Source: Planococcus maritimus (GTDB lineage: Bacteria > Bacillota > Bacilli > Bacillales_A > Planococcaceae). From it: DNA of 64,000 nucleotides. The translations under genes were made by a program, and so were the position numbers. The stretch spans positions 3,006,501 to 3,070,500 of the forward strand of contig NZ_CP016538.2 in the NCBI RefSeq assembly GCF_001687625.2. The letters are read 5' to 3'. Below the pieces are notes generated by a model. That model had not been told where the DNA came from and searched no databases. It saw only the letters and a program-made list of their open reading frames with translations. This document shows, one piece after another, positions 52,182 to 61,385 of the stretch (its first letter is position 1; each line of letters opens with the position of its first letter).

Positions 52182-53033
52182 TTAAGACTGGACGGGATTC
52201 TCCAAGCCTTTATGAATCGTTACTTGATGTGGGAACGGAATTTCGATGCCATTCGCGTCGAAGGCTTCTTTAATGGCTTTGCGCAGTTCGCGCTCGACGC
52301 CCCATTGTTCGCCGCTTTGCGCTTTAGCAATGATGCGCAAGGTCACATCCGACTCTCCAAAAGCCTGCACGCCGATGACATCCGGGCCTTCCACAATAGC
52401 CGGATTATCTTTCGTCATTTTTGCGCAAACCGTTTTCAGAACGGTCATCGCTTCATCGATGTTTTCATCGTACGACACACCAATATCTACGAGTGCACGC
52501 ATATTCCCGCGTGAATGGTTGCTGACGGTCGTAATGTCACGGTTAGGGATAAAGTTCAAAGTGCCATCAAAGCTGCGGATTTGCGTTGTGCGAAGCCCTA
52601 CTGATTCAACCACGCCATCAATAGCGCCGACCGTTACGTAATCGTTGACGTCAATCTGTTTCTCCAACAACAGGAAGAACCCGGTGACAACATCGCTGAC
52701 GAGGCCTTGGGCACCAAACCCGATTGCCAGACCGACGATCCCCGCACCGGCGATGAGACTTGCAACAGAAAGCCCGAACAAGCCGAACAAAGTTGCAACT
52801 AAAATAAAAATCAAAACATACGAGAAGACGTTATCTGCCAGCGCACGTAACGTTAATGCACGGCCATTGGTAATATCGCCTTTTTTCGTCAACCGGTCAA
52901 ACGAGCGGTTGATCAATTTTTTTCCGATCGCCCGGACGATAACGAATGCGATCAAGATTCCGATCACTTGAGCGGCAATGATCCCCGCAGCAACTAATAG
53001 TTGTCCCCAATCAATATCAATAAAATCCAACAA
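52182..53033 (-). CDS. Mechanosensitive channel, MscS family
   Basis: This protein of about 283 residues has three N-terminal helices, the third being the glycine/alanine-rich pore helix SLIAGAGIVGLAIGFGAQGL. The beta domain follows (FFLLLEKQIDVNDYVTVGAI), then the C-terminal alpha-beta domain. Small MscS channels release solutes on hypo-osmotic shock. The start is probably the TTG at 53033, 8 bases after AGGA; the frame is open to 53075. It is one of several osmotic or ion-balance genes in this stretch, alongside ktrA and ktrB. Confidence 0.92.
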   Translation of the reverse strand: MLDFIDIDWGQLLVAAGIIAAQVIGILIAFVIVRAIGKKLINRSFDRLTKKGDITNGRALTLRALADNVFSYVLIFILVATLFGLFGLSVASLIAGAGIVGLAIGFGAQGLVSDVVTGFFLLLEKQIDVNDYVTVGAIDGVVESVGLRTTQIRSFDGTLNFIPNRDITTVSNHSRGNMRALVDIGVSYDENIDEAMTVLKTVCAKMTKDNPAIVEGPDVIGVQAFGESDVTLRIIAKAQSGEQWGVERELRKAIKEAFDANGIEIPFPHQVTIHKGLENPVQS

Positions 53034-53201
53034 ACAATCATTCCTTTCACATTCATTGGCTGCCTTCAATAACAACCAAGTAGCGCAGCCTATCTGTATT
53101 TACCTGTTTCTTTATAACATAAATGGAGGTGCTATTTCATGCTTCCACCCCAAAATCACTATATTTAACCAACCAGTTCTCTCATTTACAATGCACGAGA
53201 G

Positions 53202-53226
53202 GTTTTATCTTGAATGGAGGTGGTAG
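53202..53226 (+). promoter_or_regulatory. Weak sigma-B-like promoter before the stress SDR gene
   Basis: GTTTTA and TGGTAG are 13 bases apart, a partial match to the sigma-B consensus, 46 bases before the start codon. It is proposed mainly because homologues of the downstream gene are sigma-B dependent in B. subtilis. Confidence 0.3.
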
Positions 53227-53271
53227 ATAAAGGGAGAAACTAACGATGCGCAAACTAAGGAGAGATTATAA

Positions 53272-54165
53272 ATGGCGAATATCCAAAACCCTAGAACACA
53301 ATATACAACCGATGATTTTCCGAAACAATACCAGGAAGCGCCTGGTGTACAAAACCAAATGACCCCTGTACCAGACTGTGGTGAAAAAACCTACAAAGGC
53401 TCGGGAAAGCTTGAGGGCCGTAAAGCATTGGTGACGGGCGGTGATTCCGGAATTGGCCGTGCCGCAGCCATCGCGTACGCCAGAGAAGGCGCAGACGTGG
53501 CGATCAATTACTTACCGGCTGAGCAATCTGATGCAGACGAAGTGAAACAATTGATCGAAGCGGAAGGCCGAAAAGCTGTGTTGATCCCCGGCGACTTGAG
53601 CGACGAGGCATTCAATAAAGAAATGGTCGAAAAAGCGAACACTGAACTTGGCGGCTTAGACATTCTGGCACTCGTTGCCGGACAACAACAAGCCGTCAAA
53701 GACATTGCCGACCTGCCGACTGAACAGCTCGAAAAAACCTTCCAAGTTAACGTCTACTCGATGTATTGGACCGTGAAAGCGGCGCTTCCACATCTTCCAG
53801 AAGGTGCGTCGATCATCACGACGAGCTCGGTAGAAGGCTTTGACCCGAGCCCGATGCTGCTAGATTATTCAGCAACGAAATTTGCCATCATCGGCTTCAC
53901 AAAATCCTTAGCCAAGCAAGTGGCAGACAAAGGCATCCGCGTCAACTCGATCGCCCCAGGCCCGATTTGGACAGCGCTTCAAATCTCCGGCGGACAGCCG
54001 CAAGAAAACATTCCTGAATTCGGCAAAGGCACGCCTGAGACGCCAATCGGCCGCGCTGGACAGCCGGCAGAACTCGCCTCTGTCTATGTCTTCTTGGCTT
54101 CTATTGAATCCAGCTATGTTACAGGACAAATTTACAGCATCACCGGCGGCATGACGACCGCTTAA
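53272..54165 (+). CDS. General-stress short-chain dehydrogenase (YdaD/YhxC-like)
   Basis: This 297-residue SDR has the N-terminal extension typical of this group ([20 protein letters not shown]). The cofactor loop is [19 protein letters not shown], the catalytic Ser is in [10 protein letters not shown] and the Tyr-Lys pair in [12 protein letters not shown]. Bacillus relatives (GSP39/YdaD, YhxC, YhdF) are general-stress proteins of uncertain substrate. A GG-rich AAGGAG site precedes the ATG. A strong terminator follows. Confidence 0.92.
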   Translation: MANIQNPRTQYTTDDFPKQYQEAPGVQNQMTPVPDCGEKTYKGSGKLEGRKALVTGGDSGIGRAAAIAYAREGADVAINYLPAEQSDADEVKQLIEAEGRKAVLIPGDLSDEAFNKEMVEKANTELGGLDILALVAGQQQAVKDIADLPTEQLEKTFQVNVYSMYWTVKAALPHLPEGASIITTSSVEGFDPSPMLLDYSATKFAIIGFTKSLAKQVADKGIRVNSIAPGPIWTALQISGGQPQENIPEFGKGTPETPIGRAGQPAELASVYVFLASIESSYVTGQIYSITGGMTTA

Positions 54166-54175
54166 GTTGATATTC

Positions 54176-54219
54176 AAAAAGCGCGGGGCACCGAATCAAC
54201 CGGTGCCTCGCGCTTTTTT
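54176..54219 (+). terminator. Strong rho-independent terminator
   Basis: AAAAAGCGCGGGGCACCG pairs with CGGTGCCTCGCGCTTTTT (one mismatch) and runs into more T. Confidence 0.92.
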
Positions 54220-54296
54220 TATTAAATATTGGTTAGCCACATCGCAAAACATACGATTTGAGTGGATCATTCCATGCAACAGTCCACCATTGACCG

Positions 54297-54713
54297 TCAC
54301 GGCGCAAATCCATAATAGAATAAAATATGTGCATAAAAACCGACGAATGCGACTACCAAAGTCGTTAAAATAAATAAAACCATCATGATGACTTTGGAAA
54401 CTTGTCCGACTTGCAAATTCCATATCCCTTTATAAACCTGTACCCATAACGCAAGAACAAATGGAACGACCATCAACAGATAGAAAATGACAAGGCCATT
54501 CACGAAGACACCGTAATAATCCCGGTTCACACTTTCGCTGGTCCTGAAGTAGCGGCTCATCCCAAAGAAGAATGCCAGAAACGACAATTGAACCACGACG
54601 CCATAGATGAATAGTGGAATCCTGAATTTCCCCAAGTTTCGCAGCATCCACAAACTTGCACAGTACAAGATGGCGATCAGGATAGCGATGTAAAAGCTGA
54701 ATGGATAAAAGAT
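54297..54713 (-). CDS. Membrane protein of unknown function with unclear start
   Basis: The frame encodes four hydrophobic segments. The first begins FYPFSFYIAILIAILYCASL, upstream of any conventional start. AGAGGA lies 8 bases before an in-frame ATC at 54713, which would give 138 residues. The first usual start codon, TTG at 54668, has no ribosome site and would cut the first helix. Either ATC is used, the start was mutated, or the sequence has an error. I recognise no family. The zinc-ribbon membrane protein gene lies just upstream on the same strand. Confidence 0.55.
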   Translation of the reverse strand: MFYPFSFYIAILIAILYCASLWMLRNLGKFRIPLFIYGVVVQLSFLAFFFGMSRYFRTSESVNRDYYGVFVNGLVIFYLLMVVPFVLALWVQVYKGIWNLQVGQVSKVIMMVLFILTTLVVAFVGFYAHILFYYGFAP

Positions 54714-54748
54714 TGATTTTTCCTCTTTTCTATAAATTATTTATTTCT

Positions 54749-55048
54749 TCACCAAAGCGCTTGTTCTTCATCAGTAAATTCAACTAAGAATGGATAGACG
54801 GCGAAGACGACGATCCCACTGGTGACAATCAGTGTCAGTATAATGCTTAAGGGCAGATCAAATAACACCCCGAAAAGCATCACTAACGGTGTTAGAAAAT
54901 TTAACAGGCCGGCTCTTTTTTTCGATTCGGTAGTCAGAAATTGCTTTTTCCCGCAATGCGGGCAGATCATGCCCGTATCCAAAGTGAACATCTTACGGAC
55001 AGTTTGCTTCCAGCCCCATTCCTTTTGGCAGTTTTGGCAGCTTGGCAT
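54749..55048 (-). CDS. Zinc-ribbon membrane protein, TIGR04104-like
   Basis: This 99-residue protein starts MPSCQNCQKEWGWKQTVRKM and continues to a second pair in MICPHCGKKQ, a four-cysteine zinc ribbon. Two membrane helices follow (about residues 45-62 and 64-85). This is the pattern of the CXXC-containing family TIGR04104 (from memory), whose role is unknown. The ATG at 55048 has GGAGGGAG 5-7 bases upstream and is preferred over 55072. Confidence 0.8.
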   Translation of the reverse strand: MPSCQNCQKEWGWKQTVRKMFTLDTGMICPHCGKKQFLTTESKKRAGLLNFLTPLVMLFGVLFDLPLSIILTLIVTSGIVVFAVYPFLVEFTDEEQALW

Positions 55049-55205
55049 GGACTCCCTCCAGTCAATTTTCAATAACTTTCTGATGCTGTTTTATCTCTTC
55101 CTTTTTAGACTATCAGAGATAGCCAAAAATTCCCACAATTAAAATTCCATTTAACTGGAATTCCCCCCCTCGGAATTTATGCTTCTATTGCATTTCTCTG
55201 CATAA

Positions 55206-55242
55206 GAAAGAGCCCGCACTGTATTTCAGTTCGGGCTCTTTC
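55206..55242 (-). terminator. Rho-independent terminator of fbp
   Basis: GAAAGAGCCCG and CGGGCTCTTTC form a perfect 11-bp stem around a 15-base loop, 10 bases after the fbp stop. Confidence 0.85.
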
Positions 55243-55252
55243 AAAGCTGCTG

Positions 55253-57187
55253 TTAGTTCATATAACGATGCTTTCTCAAGCTGTTCAAATTGGCGATTTC
55301 CTGCAGAAGCTCTTCTCCAATATTCGTCTCCCGCACCTTTTTGCGTTCGAGTTCTTCGTCGACCAATCGCTTGATCGACAAGACATCGGTTCCGTTTTGC
55401 AACACTTCTTCCTTGGAGTTAAAGCGCTGATGGGCAACGAGCTGCATGCCGTAGGAATTGTACAACAGCGTATAGCCGGCGATGCCCGTGGTCGACTGAT
55501 AAGCTTTTGAAAATCCGCCATCGATAACGATCATTTTGCCGTTCGCCTTGATTGGGTCTTCGCCATCACGTTCTTTGACTGGCGTATGCCCGTTGATGAT
55601 GCGGCCATATTCTGGATTCAAATCAAATTCTGCCAGCATCTTGCGGCATATGTCCTCGTCTTCACGCAAATGGTAATACGGATTTTTCCGCTCTTTATGC
55701 GTGGCTTTGTCTGCGATGAAATAACGCTCGAATGTCGTCATTTCACGTTTGCCAAATAATGAAGAGTTTTCACCCGTCCATTGGTACCACACCATGTCGG
55801 TCGCGAAATCGTCGGTCTCTTCGGGATGCGCAAAGGCGTAACGAGTGTACTCTTCAAAGACATCGAGTAGTTCCCGTCCGGCGTAGCCCTCTCCTTCAAT
55901 TTTCATTTCCTTCATGTCCCCGTTCTCCTCGAGCGGGATGCAGCCATGAATCAGCAAATTGCCGTTGTATTGGAGATACAATCTTCCTTTTTTCATGAGG
56001 AACTTCATATGCCGTGATAGTTTCTCGGAATGCTGAATCGAGAACAACAGTTTATCAATCACTTGCTGCTCTTCTTCTAGCAAGCGAGCAGGATGTTCCG
56101 GGTCGATCGTGGCAAAGCACGTATTTTCAAGCGCATAGGTTTTCCCGTGAATTGTCGCCTCGTTTTTCTCGTAATCGACTTTCTCCAAAAGCAAGCGGTC
56201 TTCCATAGCGAAGCAGGAGCGCCGTTTGATGATTGGGCTTTCCAATTTGAACTGGATGATCGAGATGGCCTGGTGAATTTTTGTGATCTGCAGCTGTTCC
56301 TGCTCTGTTAATTGTTCATCTGAAATTCGCTTTGGATGGAAAGCCGGATTGTCTTCATAATACTTCTCCGCCAAATTCAACAATGGCCGCAAGTTGATGC
56401 CATAGACATCTTCAATGATGTCTAAGTTGTTATAGCGCGCGCAAATGCGGATGATGTTTGCGAGGCATACTTTAGAGCCGGAATAAGCACCAATCCACAG
56501 CACGTCGTGATTGCCCCATTGGATGTCGACGGAGTGATAATCGATGAGCGTGTCCATAATCTTGTGCGGATCGGGGCCCCGGTCGTAAATATCTCCGACA
56601 ACGTGCAAATGGTCAACAGTCAGGCGCTGCATCGTGTAGGCAAGACCGACGATTAATTTGTCCACTTGTCCGAGGGAAATGATTTGTTCGAGCATTTTGG
56701 CGTAATAATCTTTTTTATTCGTGAACTCGTCGGTTTTGTATAGCAGCTCTTCGATGATATACACAAACTGTTTCGGCAAAGCTTTGCGCAGTTTGGAACG
56801 CGTGTATTTGGACGATGCGTAAGACACCAGCTTCAACAGCCGTTCGATCGTTTCGATGTACCATTCTTTCAATTCTTTCTTGCTGCTGAAATGGCTTTTG
56901 ATCAAGCTCAATTTTTCTTCTGGGTAGTAGACAAGCGTCGCGAATTCGTTGAGCTCTTCTTCCCCCATCTCGTCTTTGAACAAGTCCTTGATTTTCACTT
57001 TGACGTTGCCCGATCCATTGCGCAACACATGCTGAAACGCCTGATATTCACCGTGGAGGTCACTGACGAAATGCTCCGTCCCTTTTGGCAAATTCAAGAT
57101 GGCTTCTAGGTTGATAATCTCTGTCGCCACTTTTTCTTCGCTATCGTATTTTTCTGCCAGTAGATCCAAGTATTTTGAACTAATCAT
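55253..57187 (-). CDS. fbp: Fructose-1,6-bisphosphatase class III
   Basis: This 644-residue enzyme hydrolyses fructose 1,6-bisphosphate in gluconeogenesis. The metallophosphatase signature is present in order: [31 protein letters not shown] and [14 protein letters not shown], and the C-terminal [14 protein letters not shown] histidine segment completes it. Length and order fit the Firmicutes class III family (B. subtilis Fbp about 670 aa). The ATG at 57187 has AAGGAGG upstream; the frame runs on to 57250 without a ribosome site. It is a single gene with its own terminator. Confidence 0.95.
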   Translation of the reverse strand: MISSKYLDLLAEKYDSEEKVATEIINLEAILNLPKGTEHFVSDLHGEYQAFQHVLRNGSGNVKVKIKDLFKDEMGEEELNEFATLVYYPEEKLSLIKSHFSSKKELKEWYIETIERLLKLVSYASSKYTRSKLRKALPKQFVYIIEELLYKTDEFTNKKDYYAKMLEQIISLGQVDKLIVGLAYTMQRLTVDHLHVVGDIYDRGPDPHKIMDTLIDYHSVDIQWGNHDVLWIGAYSGSKVCLANIIRICARYNNLDIIEDVYGINLRPLLNLAEKYYEDNPAFHPKRISDEQLTEQEQLQITKIHQAISIIQFKLESPIIKRRSCFAMEDRLLLEKVDYEKNEATIHGKTYALENTCFATIDPEHPARLLEEEQQVIDKLLFSIQHSEKLSRHMKFLMKKGRLYLQYNGNLLIHGCIPLEENGDMKEMKIEGEGYAGRELLDVFEEYTRYAFAHPEETDDFATDMVWYQWTGENSSLFGKREMTTFERYFIADKATHKERKNPYYHLREDEDICRKMLAEFDLNPEYGRIINGHTPVKERDGEDPIKANGKMIVIDGGFSKAYQSTTGIAGYTLLYNSYGMQLVAHQRFNSKEEVLQNGTDVLSIKRLVDEELERKKVRETNIGEELLQEIANLNSLRKHRYMN

Positions 57188-57430
57188 GCGGAATCCTCCT
57201 TCTAGCGTTTGGGATATCGTGCCGATCTGTTTAGCCAGCTGGGCCGGCAAGTAAATTGTTATATAGTGTTAGTCTATAGCAGTTTCCAAGAACGCTCCAC
57301 AAAAAATTCAGCTTTTAAATAAAATTTGGAAGAACTGCCTTGCTATTTCTCTTTTATTGTCTCGTAAAGGCTTTTATAGGTATATAGTTACTGTCTTAAT
57401 GAGTCATATTCCATCTATAATAAGAAAAAA

Positions 57431-57520
57431 CTGATAAAGGCAAACTTACCTGAAAAGGAAGGACGCAAAGCCATGAGCCTACCCACTGTTAAAGCAGTGC
57501 ACGGTCGTCAGGTTGCCAGG
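57431..57520 (+). ncRNA. c-di-GMP-I riboswitch (GEMM)
   Basis: The leader carries the class I core: AAAGGCAAACTTACC, then GGAAGGACGCAAAGCC, a stem CACTG..CAGTG within the second helix, and TCAGGTTGCCAGG, which closes it. The GGCAAAC and GGACGCAAAGCC blocks are the conserved c-di-GMP contacts. It precedes a secreted protein gene at 57565, with a hairpin next to its ribosome site. The boundaries are approximate. Confidence 0.9.
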
Positions 57521-57523
57521 CAC

Positions 57524-57553
57524 CCATTCTGCGGGCCTCGGCCAACAGAATGG
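57524..57553 (+). promoter_or_regulatory. Expression-platform hairpin overlapping the ribosome site
   Basis: CCATTCTG (57524-57531) pairs with CAGAATGG (57546-57553) around a GGCC-rich inner loop. The right arm covers the first two G of the GGAGG ribosome site (57552-57556), so c-di-GMP could control translation through it. The direction of control cannot be read by eye. Confidence 0.6.
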
Positions 57554-57564
57554 AGGAAAAGAAT

Positions 57565-58449
57565 ATGTTGAAGAAAGCGGCGATATGGATGTTCGCACTG
57601 TCTCTCATGCTGACAGCGTTCAGCCATGCAGAAAATGTACAAGCAAGCGGTGATGCGCTTGATACCCGTGCTACTTGGCTATGGAATCCATGGATGTTTG
57701 TGGAAGATGAAGCAGCTACGCTGGCTTTTCTCGAAAATAAAAATGTCAATAAAGTCTATGTCCAAATCGACCGGGACATTCCTAAAAATACGTACCGCAG
57801 TTTTGTCACACAAGCGCACTCACGTGGCATCGCTGTATTTGCACTCGACGGAGCACCTTCGTGGGTTGCGCCAAAAGGATTCACCAATCAAAACCAGTTA
57901 ATGAACTGGCTGGGCAATTACCAAAATGGATCGGTGGAACAGGCGCATTTTGATGGCATTCATTTGGATGTTGAGCCTTATCTATATAGCGGGTGGAATT
58001 CGAACCGCGCAGCAACCGTAAAATCCTACCAATCGCTTCTTCAAAGAGCCGCAACGAGCTCTGCGCAGTTGAACTTGCCACTTGAAGCCGATATGCCTTT
58101 TTGGTTTGACGAAATCCCTTATAAAAACACATTCGGCAAAGGCTTATTGGCTGAATGGGTTATTGCGAACACAGACGGAGTCACGCTAATGGCTTACCGG
58201 GATTCCGCTCCGATGATTATCGAAATCGTTAAAAATGAAATCGCCATGGCTGAGCGATACGGCAAACATATCGTTGTTGGGGTAGAAACAGGCACAACGG
58301 ATGAAGGTAGCGTTATCACTTTCGCTGAGGAAGGCGAAGCGTATATGAACCAGCAATTGGATAAAGTGGCGAGTCATTACTCAAGCTCATCGGCATATGA
58401 AGGAACGGCCATTCACCACGTAGGCAGTTGGATGACTATGACTCCTTGA
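57565..58449 (+). CDS. Secreted TIM-barrel-like protein under c-di-GMP control
   Basis: This 294-residue exported protein has a signal peptide of about 25-28 residues (cut near AENVQA). The mature part reads like a glycoside hydrolase TIM barrel: TWLWNPWMFVEDEAATLAFL, KVYVQIDRDI, HSRGIAVFALDG, FDGIHLDVEPYLYSGW, EADMPFWFDEIP and GVTLMAYRDS. The acidic HLDVEPY strand is a plausible catalytic site. No family is firmly recognised. The c-di-GMP riboswitch and the glycosyltransferase cluster downstream suggest it trims or releases an exopolysaccharide. GGAGG lies 8 bases before the ATG at 57565. Confidence 0.8.
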   Translation: MLKKAAIWMFALSLMLTAFSHAENVQASGDALDTRATWLWNPWMFVEDEAATLAFLENKNVNKVYVQIDRDIPKNTYRSFVTQAHSRGIAVFALDGAPSWVAPKGFTNQNQLMNWLGNYQNGSVEQAHFDGIHLDVEPYLYSGWNSNRAATVKSYQSLLQRAATSSAQLNLPLEADMPFWFDEIPYKNTFGKGLLAEWVIANTDGVTLMAYRDSAPMIIEIVKNEIAMAERYGKHIVVGVETGTTDEGSVITFAEEGEAYMNQQLDKVASHYSSSSAYEGTAIHHVGSWMTMTP

Positions 58450-58456
58450 ATACCTG

Positions 58457-58486
58457 ACACTTCCATTACCTAATGGAAGTGTTTTC
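58457..58486 (+). terminator. Rho-independent terminator
   Basis: ACACTTCCATTA and TAATGGAAGTGT form a perfect 12-bp palindrome followed by TTTTC. The 233 bases from here to the next gene hold no gene that I can see. Confidence 0.8.
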
Positions 58487-58719
58487 TTGTCTCCTCCTTT
58501 ATGAGCAAATTGTGAAACCCGTTTGGTTAAATCCAGGAAACAGGAAATTCTCAATACAAAAACCCTTACTTACAAACAAAATGATGTTATTCTATAAGTG
58601 GAAAATATTATCTATTATCAAGTTTAAAGTTGAATATTATGGTATTTATTTGGAAGATTCACACAGAAAATCAATCTAATATCAACTTGAGAAACACTCT
58701 TTTGAAGAAGGTGAAGAAA

Positions 58720-60339
58720 ATGGCGCAGACGGATTATAAAGCTTTACTCGCAGATCGAACGGAACGCGATTTTGCAAAATGGACAACGCTTCAAATGGTT
58801 CCAGAAAAAGAAATCTACCGCTTTCTTCATACGATGAAAGGCACTGCAGGAACGATCGGGCTCATGGACTTGTCCGAGTTTTGCAGCAAAAATTTAGATG
58901 CTTACTCAGACAGCAGCACCGACTCGTTGCCCATAGAGTCTCTGCAAGCGATGATGGATCAGTTGAGAAGCTTTTTTGCTGTGGAAGACAACGAAAAAGC
59001 GGCAGAGCTCTCTATTTTGGAACCTCCACAAAAGCCTGCACCCCCAGTTGACGAATCACTTGTGCTGATTATTGATCCCGATGCAGAATTCGCAGCTCAG
59101 GTAAAAGAAACCTTAGAACAGCAAGGCATTCCGGTTGTCATCGCTTTGGATGGCCAAAAAGGAATGGAGTTATTTTACACACTACATCCACAAATGGTCT
59201 TGTTGGACCTTCATTTTCCGGATGCTGAAGGCTTTGGCCTAGTAAGCCGTATTTACGAAGCTGGGCGAAGCCGCCATCTCCCAATCGCCATTGTCAGCGA
59301 GGATGACCAGATGGATAACCAGATTCGTGCCATGCAAATCGGCGCTACGGATTTTTTGGCGAAGCCATTAGACATGGCCTTTTTCGTTCCTTATATGATG
59401 AACCGCCTACATAGCCAGGAGCTTATCTTGCAAGGAACTCGCTATGATGACTTAACGGGCGCCGGCAACCGCAAAGGCTTCAATGAAGTGTTGCTGCAAA
59501 TGACCCACCTAGCGGAACGAACCGGCAAAACTTTTACCCTGGTCTTATTGGACCTCGACCATTTTAAAAAGGTCAACGATGACTATGGCCACCCCGCTGG
59601 TGATGAAGTGTTGAAAACATTCAGCGACATCCTGTTGGATAAAAAACGGGAATCAGATTATTTCTTCCGATACGGCGGTGAAGAATTCGCGCTAATTCTT
59701 CCGGAAACGAAAGCTCAATCTGCTGCTTCCGTGGTGGAACGAATCCGCGAGGCGGTCAATTCAACCGACTTCAAGATTGGTAATCATGAACCTTTTCGCA
59801 TTTCGTTTTCTGCTGGAGTCAGTGAATACCGCTTAAAACAAGAGACCTTGATCACGACAGCGGACCAAGCCTTGTACCAAGCAAAAAGAAATGGCAGAAA
59901 CCAGACCAAGATTTATGAGTCAGCGCAAAAAGAGGTGCGGAGAAAGCTCAATATCCTTATTGTGGATGACGATTCTCTTGTCCGGAAATTGGTTTCAAAA
60001 CATTTTTCCAACTGGAAAGCAGATGAGTTTGACATCCATATCGAAGAATTTGCGGACGGCTTAGCCTTAGTCGAATCCGATTGGTACCGCGCAGAGGAAA
60101 GTTATATGATTTTATTGGATGGCGTTATGCCAAAAATGGACGGCTTGGAAGTGTTAAGCCACATCCGTACTCAGTATCCTCACGATAACATCGTCATTTC
60201 CATGCTGACGTCGAGAACCAATGAATCCGATATCATCTTGGCGCTGAAGAGCGGCGCGGATGATTACATCGTCAAACCATTTTATGCACAGGAAGTAGTG
60301 GCGCGCGTTCAACGGCTCACGAAGAGGATGTTCGAGTGA
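58720..60339 (+). CDS. HPt-REC-GGDEF-REC diguanylate cyclase
   Basis: This 539-residue cytoplasmic signalling protein has an HPt domain with FLHTMKGTAGTIG (phospho-His near residue 37), a receiver domain (about 113-230, Asp in VLLDLHF near 160), a GGDEF domain (about 245-400) and a second receiver (410-539, LNILIVDDDS, Asp in ILLDGVMP). The GGDEF domain has an intact RYGGEEF active site near 319 and a full I-site RESD five residues before it, so it should make c-di-GMP with product inhibition. AAGGTG lies before the ATG at 58720. It overlaps the next gene by 4 bases. Confidence 0.93.
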   Translation: MAQTDYKALLADRTERDFAKWTTLQMVPEKEIYRFLHTMKGTAGTIGLMDLSEFCSKNLDAYSDSSTDSLPIESLQAMMDQLRSFFAVEDNEKAAELSILEPPQKPAPPVDESLVLIIDPDAEFAAQVKETLEQQGIPVVIALDGQKGMELFYTLHPQMVLLDLHFPDAEGFGLVSRIYEAGRSRHLPIAIVSEDDQMDNQIRAMQIGATDFLAKPLDMAFFVPYMMNRLHSQELILQGTRYDDLTGAGNRKGFNEVLLQMTHLAERTGKTFTLVLLDLDHFKKVNDDYGHPAGDEVLKTFSDILLDKKRESDYFFRYGGEEFALILPETKAQSAASVVERIREAVNSTDFKIGNHEPFRISFSAGVSEYRLKQETLITTADQALYQAKRNGRNQTKIYESAQKEVRRKLNILIVDDDSLVRKLVSKHFSNWKADEFDIHIEEFADGLALVESDWYRAEESYMILLDGVMPKMDGLEVLSHIRTQYPHDNIVISMLTSRTNESDIILALKSGADDYIVKPFYAQEVVARVQRLTKRMFE

Positions 60340-61385
60340 ACCTATTTTTCTTCTGGATGCTCAGTCTCTCACTGTTTATTGGCCAATTGGTTTTGCTTGG
60401 AATTTTGGCTTGGCGAAAACAGCGGACGAACCGGAAAGAATCTTCCGTTGATCGGCAATATGACGACCTAACAGATGCATTCAGCTCTTATATGATAGAT
60501 CAAGGCGATCGCCGCTTCCTTCAACAGTTGGATGCCTCACCCGATAAACAAACCGTTCTTGAACGTTTGCTGAACCATTACGTAGCAGTGACAAAAACAG
60601 GTCCTACTTCGGATGAGATTACCGCTTTGGCAGAACAATACCTCGCACAACGCTATGCTAAACTATTGAAGCAAAGAAACTGGGCGATGCGCATGAACAC
60701 TTTGTATTTTATCGAAGACTTCCGGATGGCGTCGTTGATTCCGCAGCTCAAGGAAAAGCTTCACAAACACTCTAAGTTGGATCAAGAGACCCAACAGCTC
60801 ATCCGAACACTCGCTTCATTGAACGAACCTGTTGCGATTGCGGCATTGGCCAAATTTCCTGAAGCGCCGGCCCGCTTGTACATCGATGTCTTTAAGCGGC
60901 TGGACGAATTGACGAAACTGGATGAATTGGATGCTGCCCTTGATGCAAGTGCCAGTCCCGCGCTAAAGCATGCGGCTATATCTTATATCGGCATGGCGGG
61001 GATTATGCTGTTTCTTCCGCGCATTGAAAAAGAGCTTGAAAATGAGGACCCTGAAATGCGGATCCAAGCTTTGAAAGCTTTGCTTCATCTGCAATACATG
61101 AACGATCCCGGCTCATTGACTCCTTTCTTCAGCTCAGACTCTTGGCAGGAGCGCATGTTTGCCAGTCAGATTGCAGGGGCTTTGCAATTGTCTCGCTACA
61201 AGGAACGGCTCAGCGAGTTACTGGGAGACTCGGTTTGGTGGGTACGTTATTCAGCCGCAGAGGCCTTGACGCAGTTTTCCGACGGCGACATCCTATTGTC
61301 GCACCTTTCAACTAACCACCCCGATCGTTATGCACGTGATATGGCGAATCAGTGGAAAACCTCTCTTTCAGGAAGTGAACAATAA
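60336..61385 (+). CDS. Membrane-anchored HEAT-repeat protein
   Basis: This 349-residue protein has one N-terminal helix (about residues 5-26) and then a cytoplasmic all-helical region. It carries HEAT-like repeats with the usual two-helix period (ISYIGMAGIMLFLPRIEKEL, EDPEMRIQALKALLHL, DSVWWVRYSAAEALTQF). HEAT repeats act as protein scaffolds. Position between a diguanylate cyclase (overlap 4 bases, GTG start) and a glycosyltransferase (overlap 1 base) suggests it couples c-di-GMP signalling to polymer synthesis. No catalytic motif is seen. Confidence 0.85.
   Translation: MNLFFFWMLSLSLFIGQLVLLGILAWRKQRTNRKESSVDRQYDDLTDAFSSYMIDQGDRRFLQQLDASPDKQTVLERLLNHYVAVTKTGPTSDEITALAEQYLAQRYAKLLKQRNWAMRMNTLYFIEDFRMASLIPQLKEKLHKHSKLDQETQQLIRTLASLNEPVAIAALAKFPEAPARLYIDVFKRLDELTKLDELDAALDASASPALKHAAISYIGMAGIMLFLPRIEKELENEDPEMRIQALKALLHLQYMNDPGSLTPFFSSDSWQERMFASQIAGALQLSRYKERLSELLGDSVWWVRYSAAEALTQFSDGDILLSHLSTNHPDRYARDMANQWKTSLSGSEQ

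Noticed and set aside
57430-57520. Glycine or SAM riboswitch as alternative for the leader
   Set aside because: The GGCAAAC and GGACGCAAAGCC blocks and the GGTTGCC closing strand fit the c-di-GMP-I class specifically.
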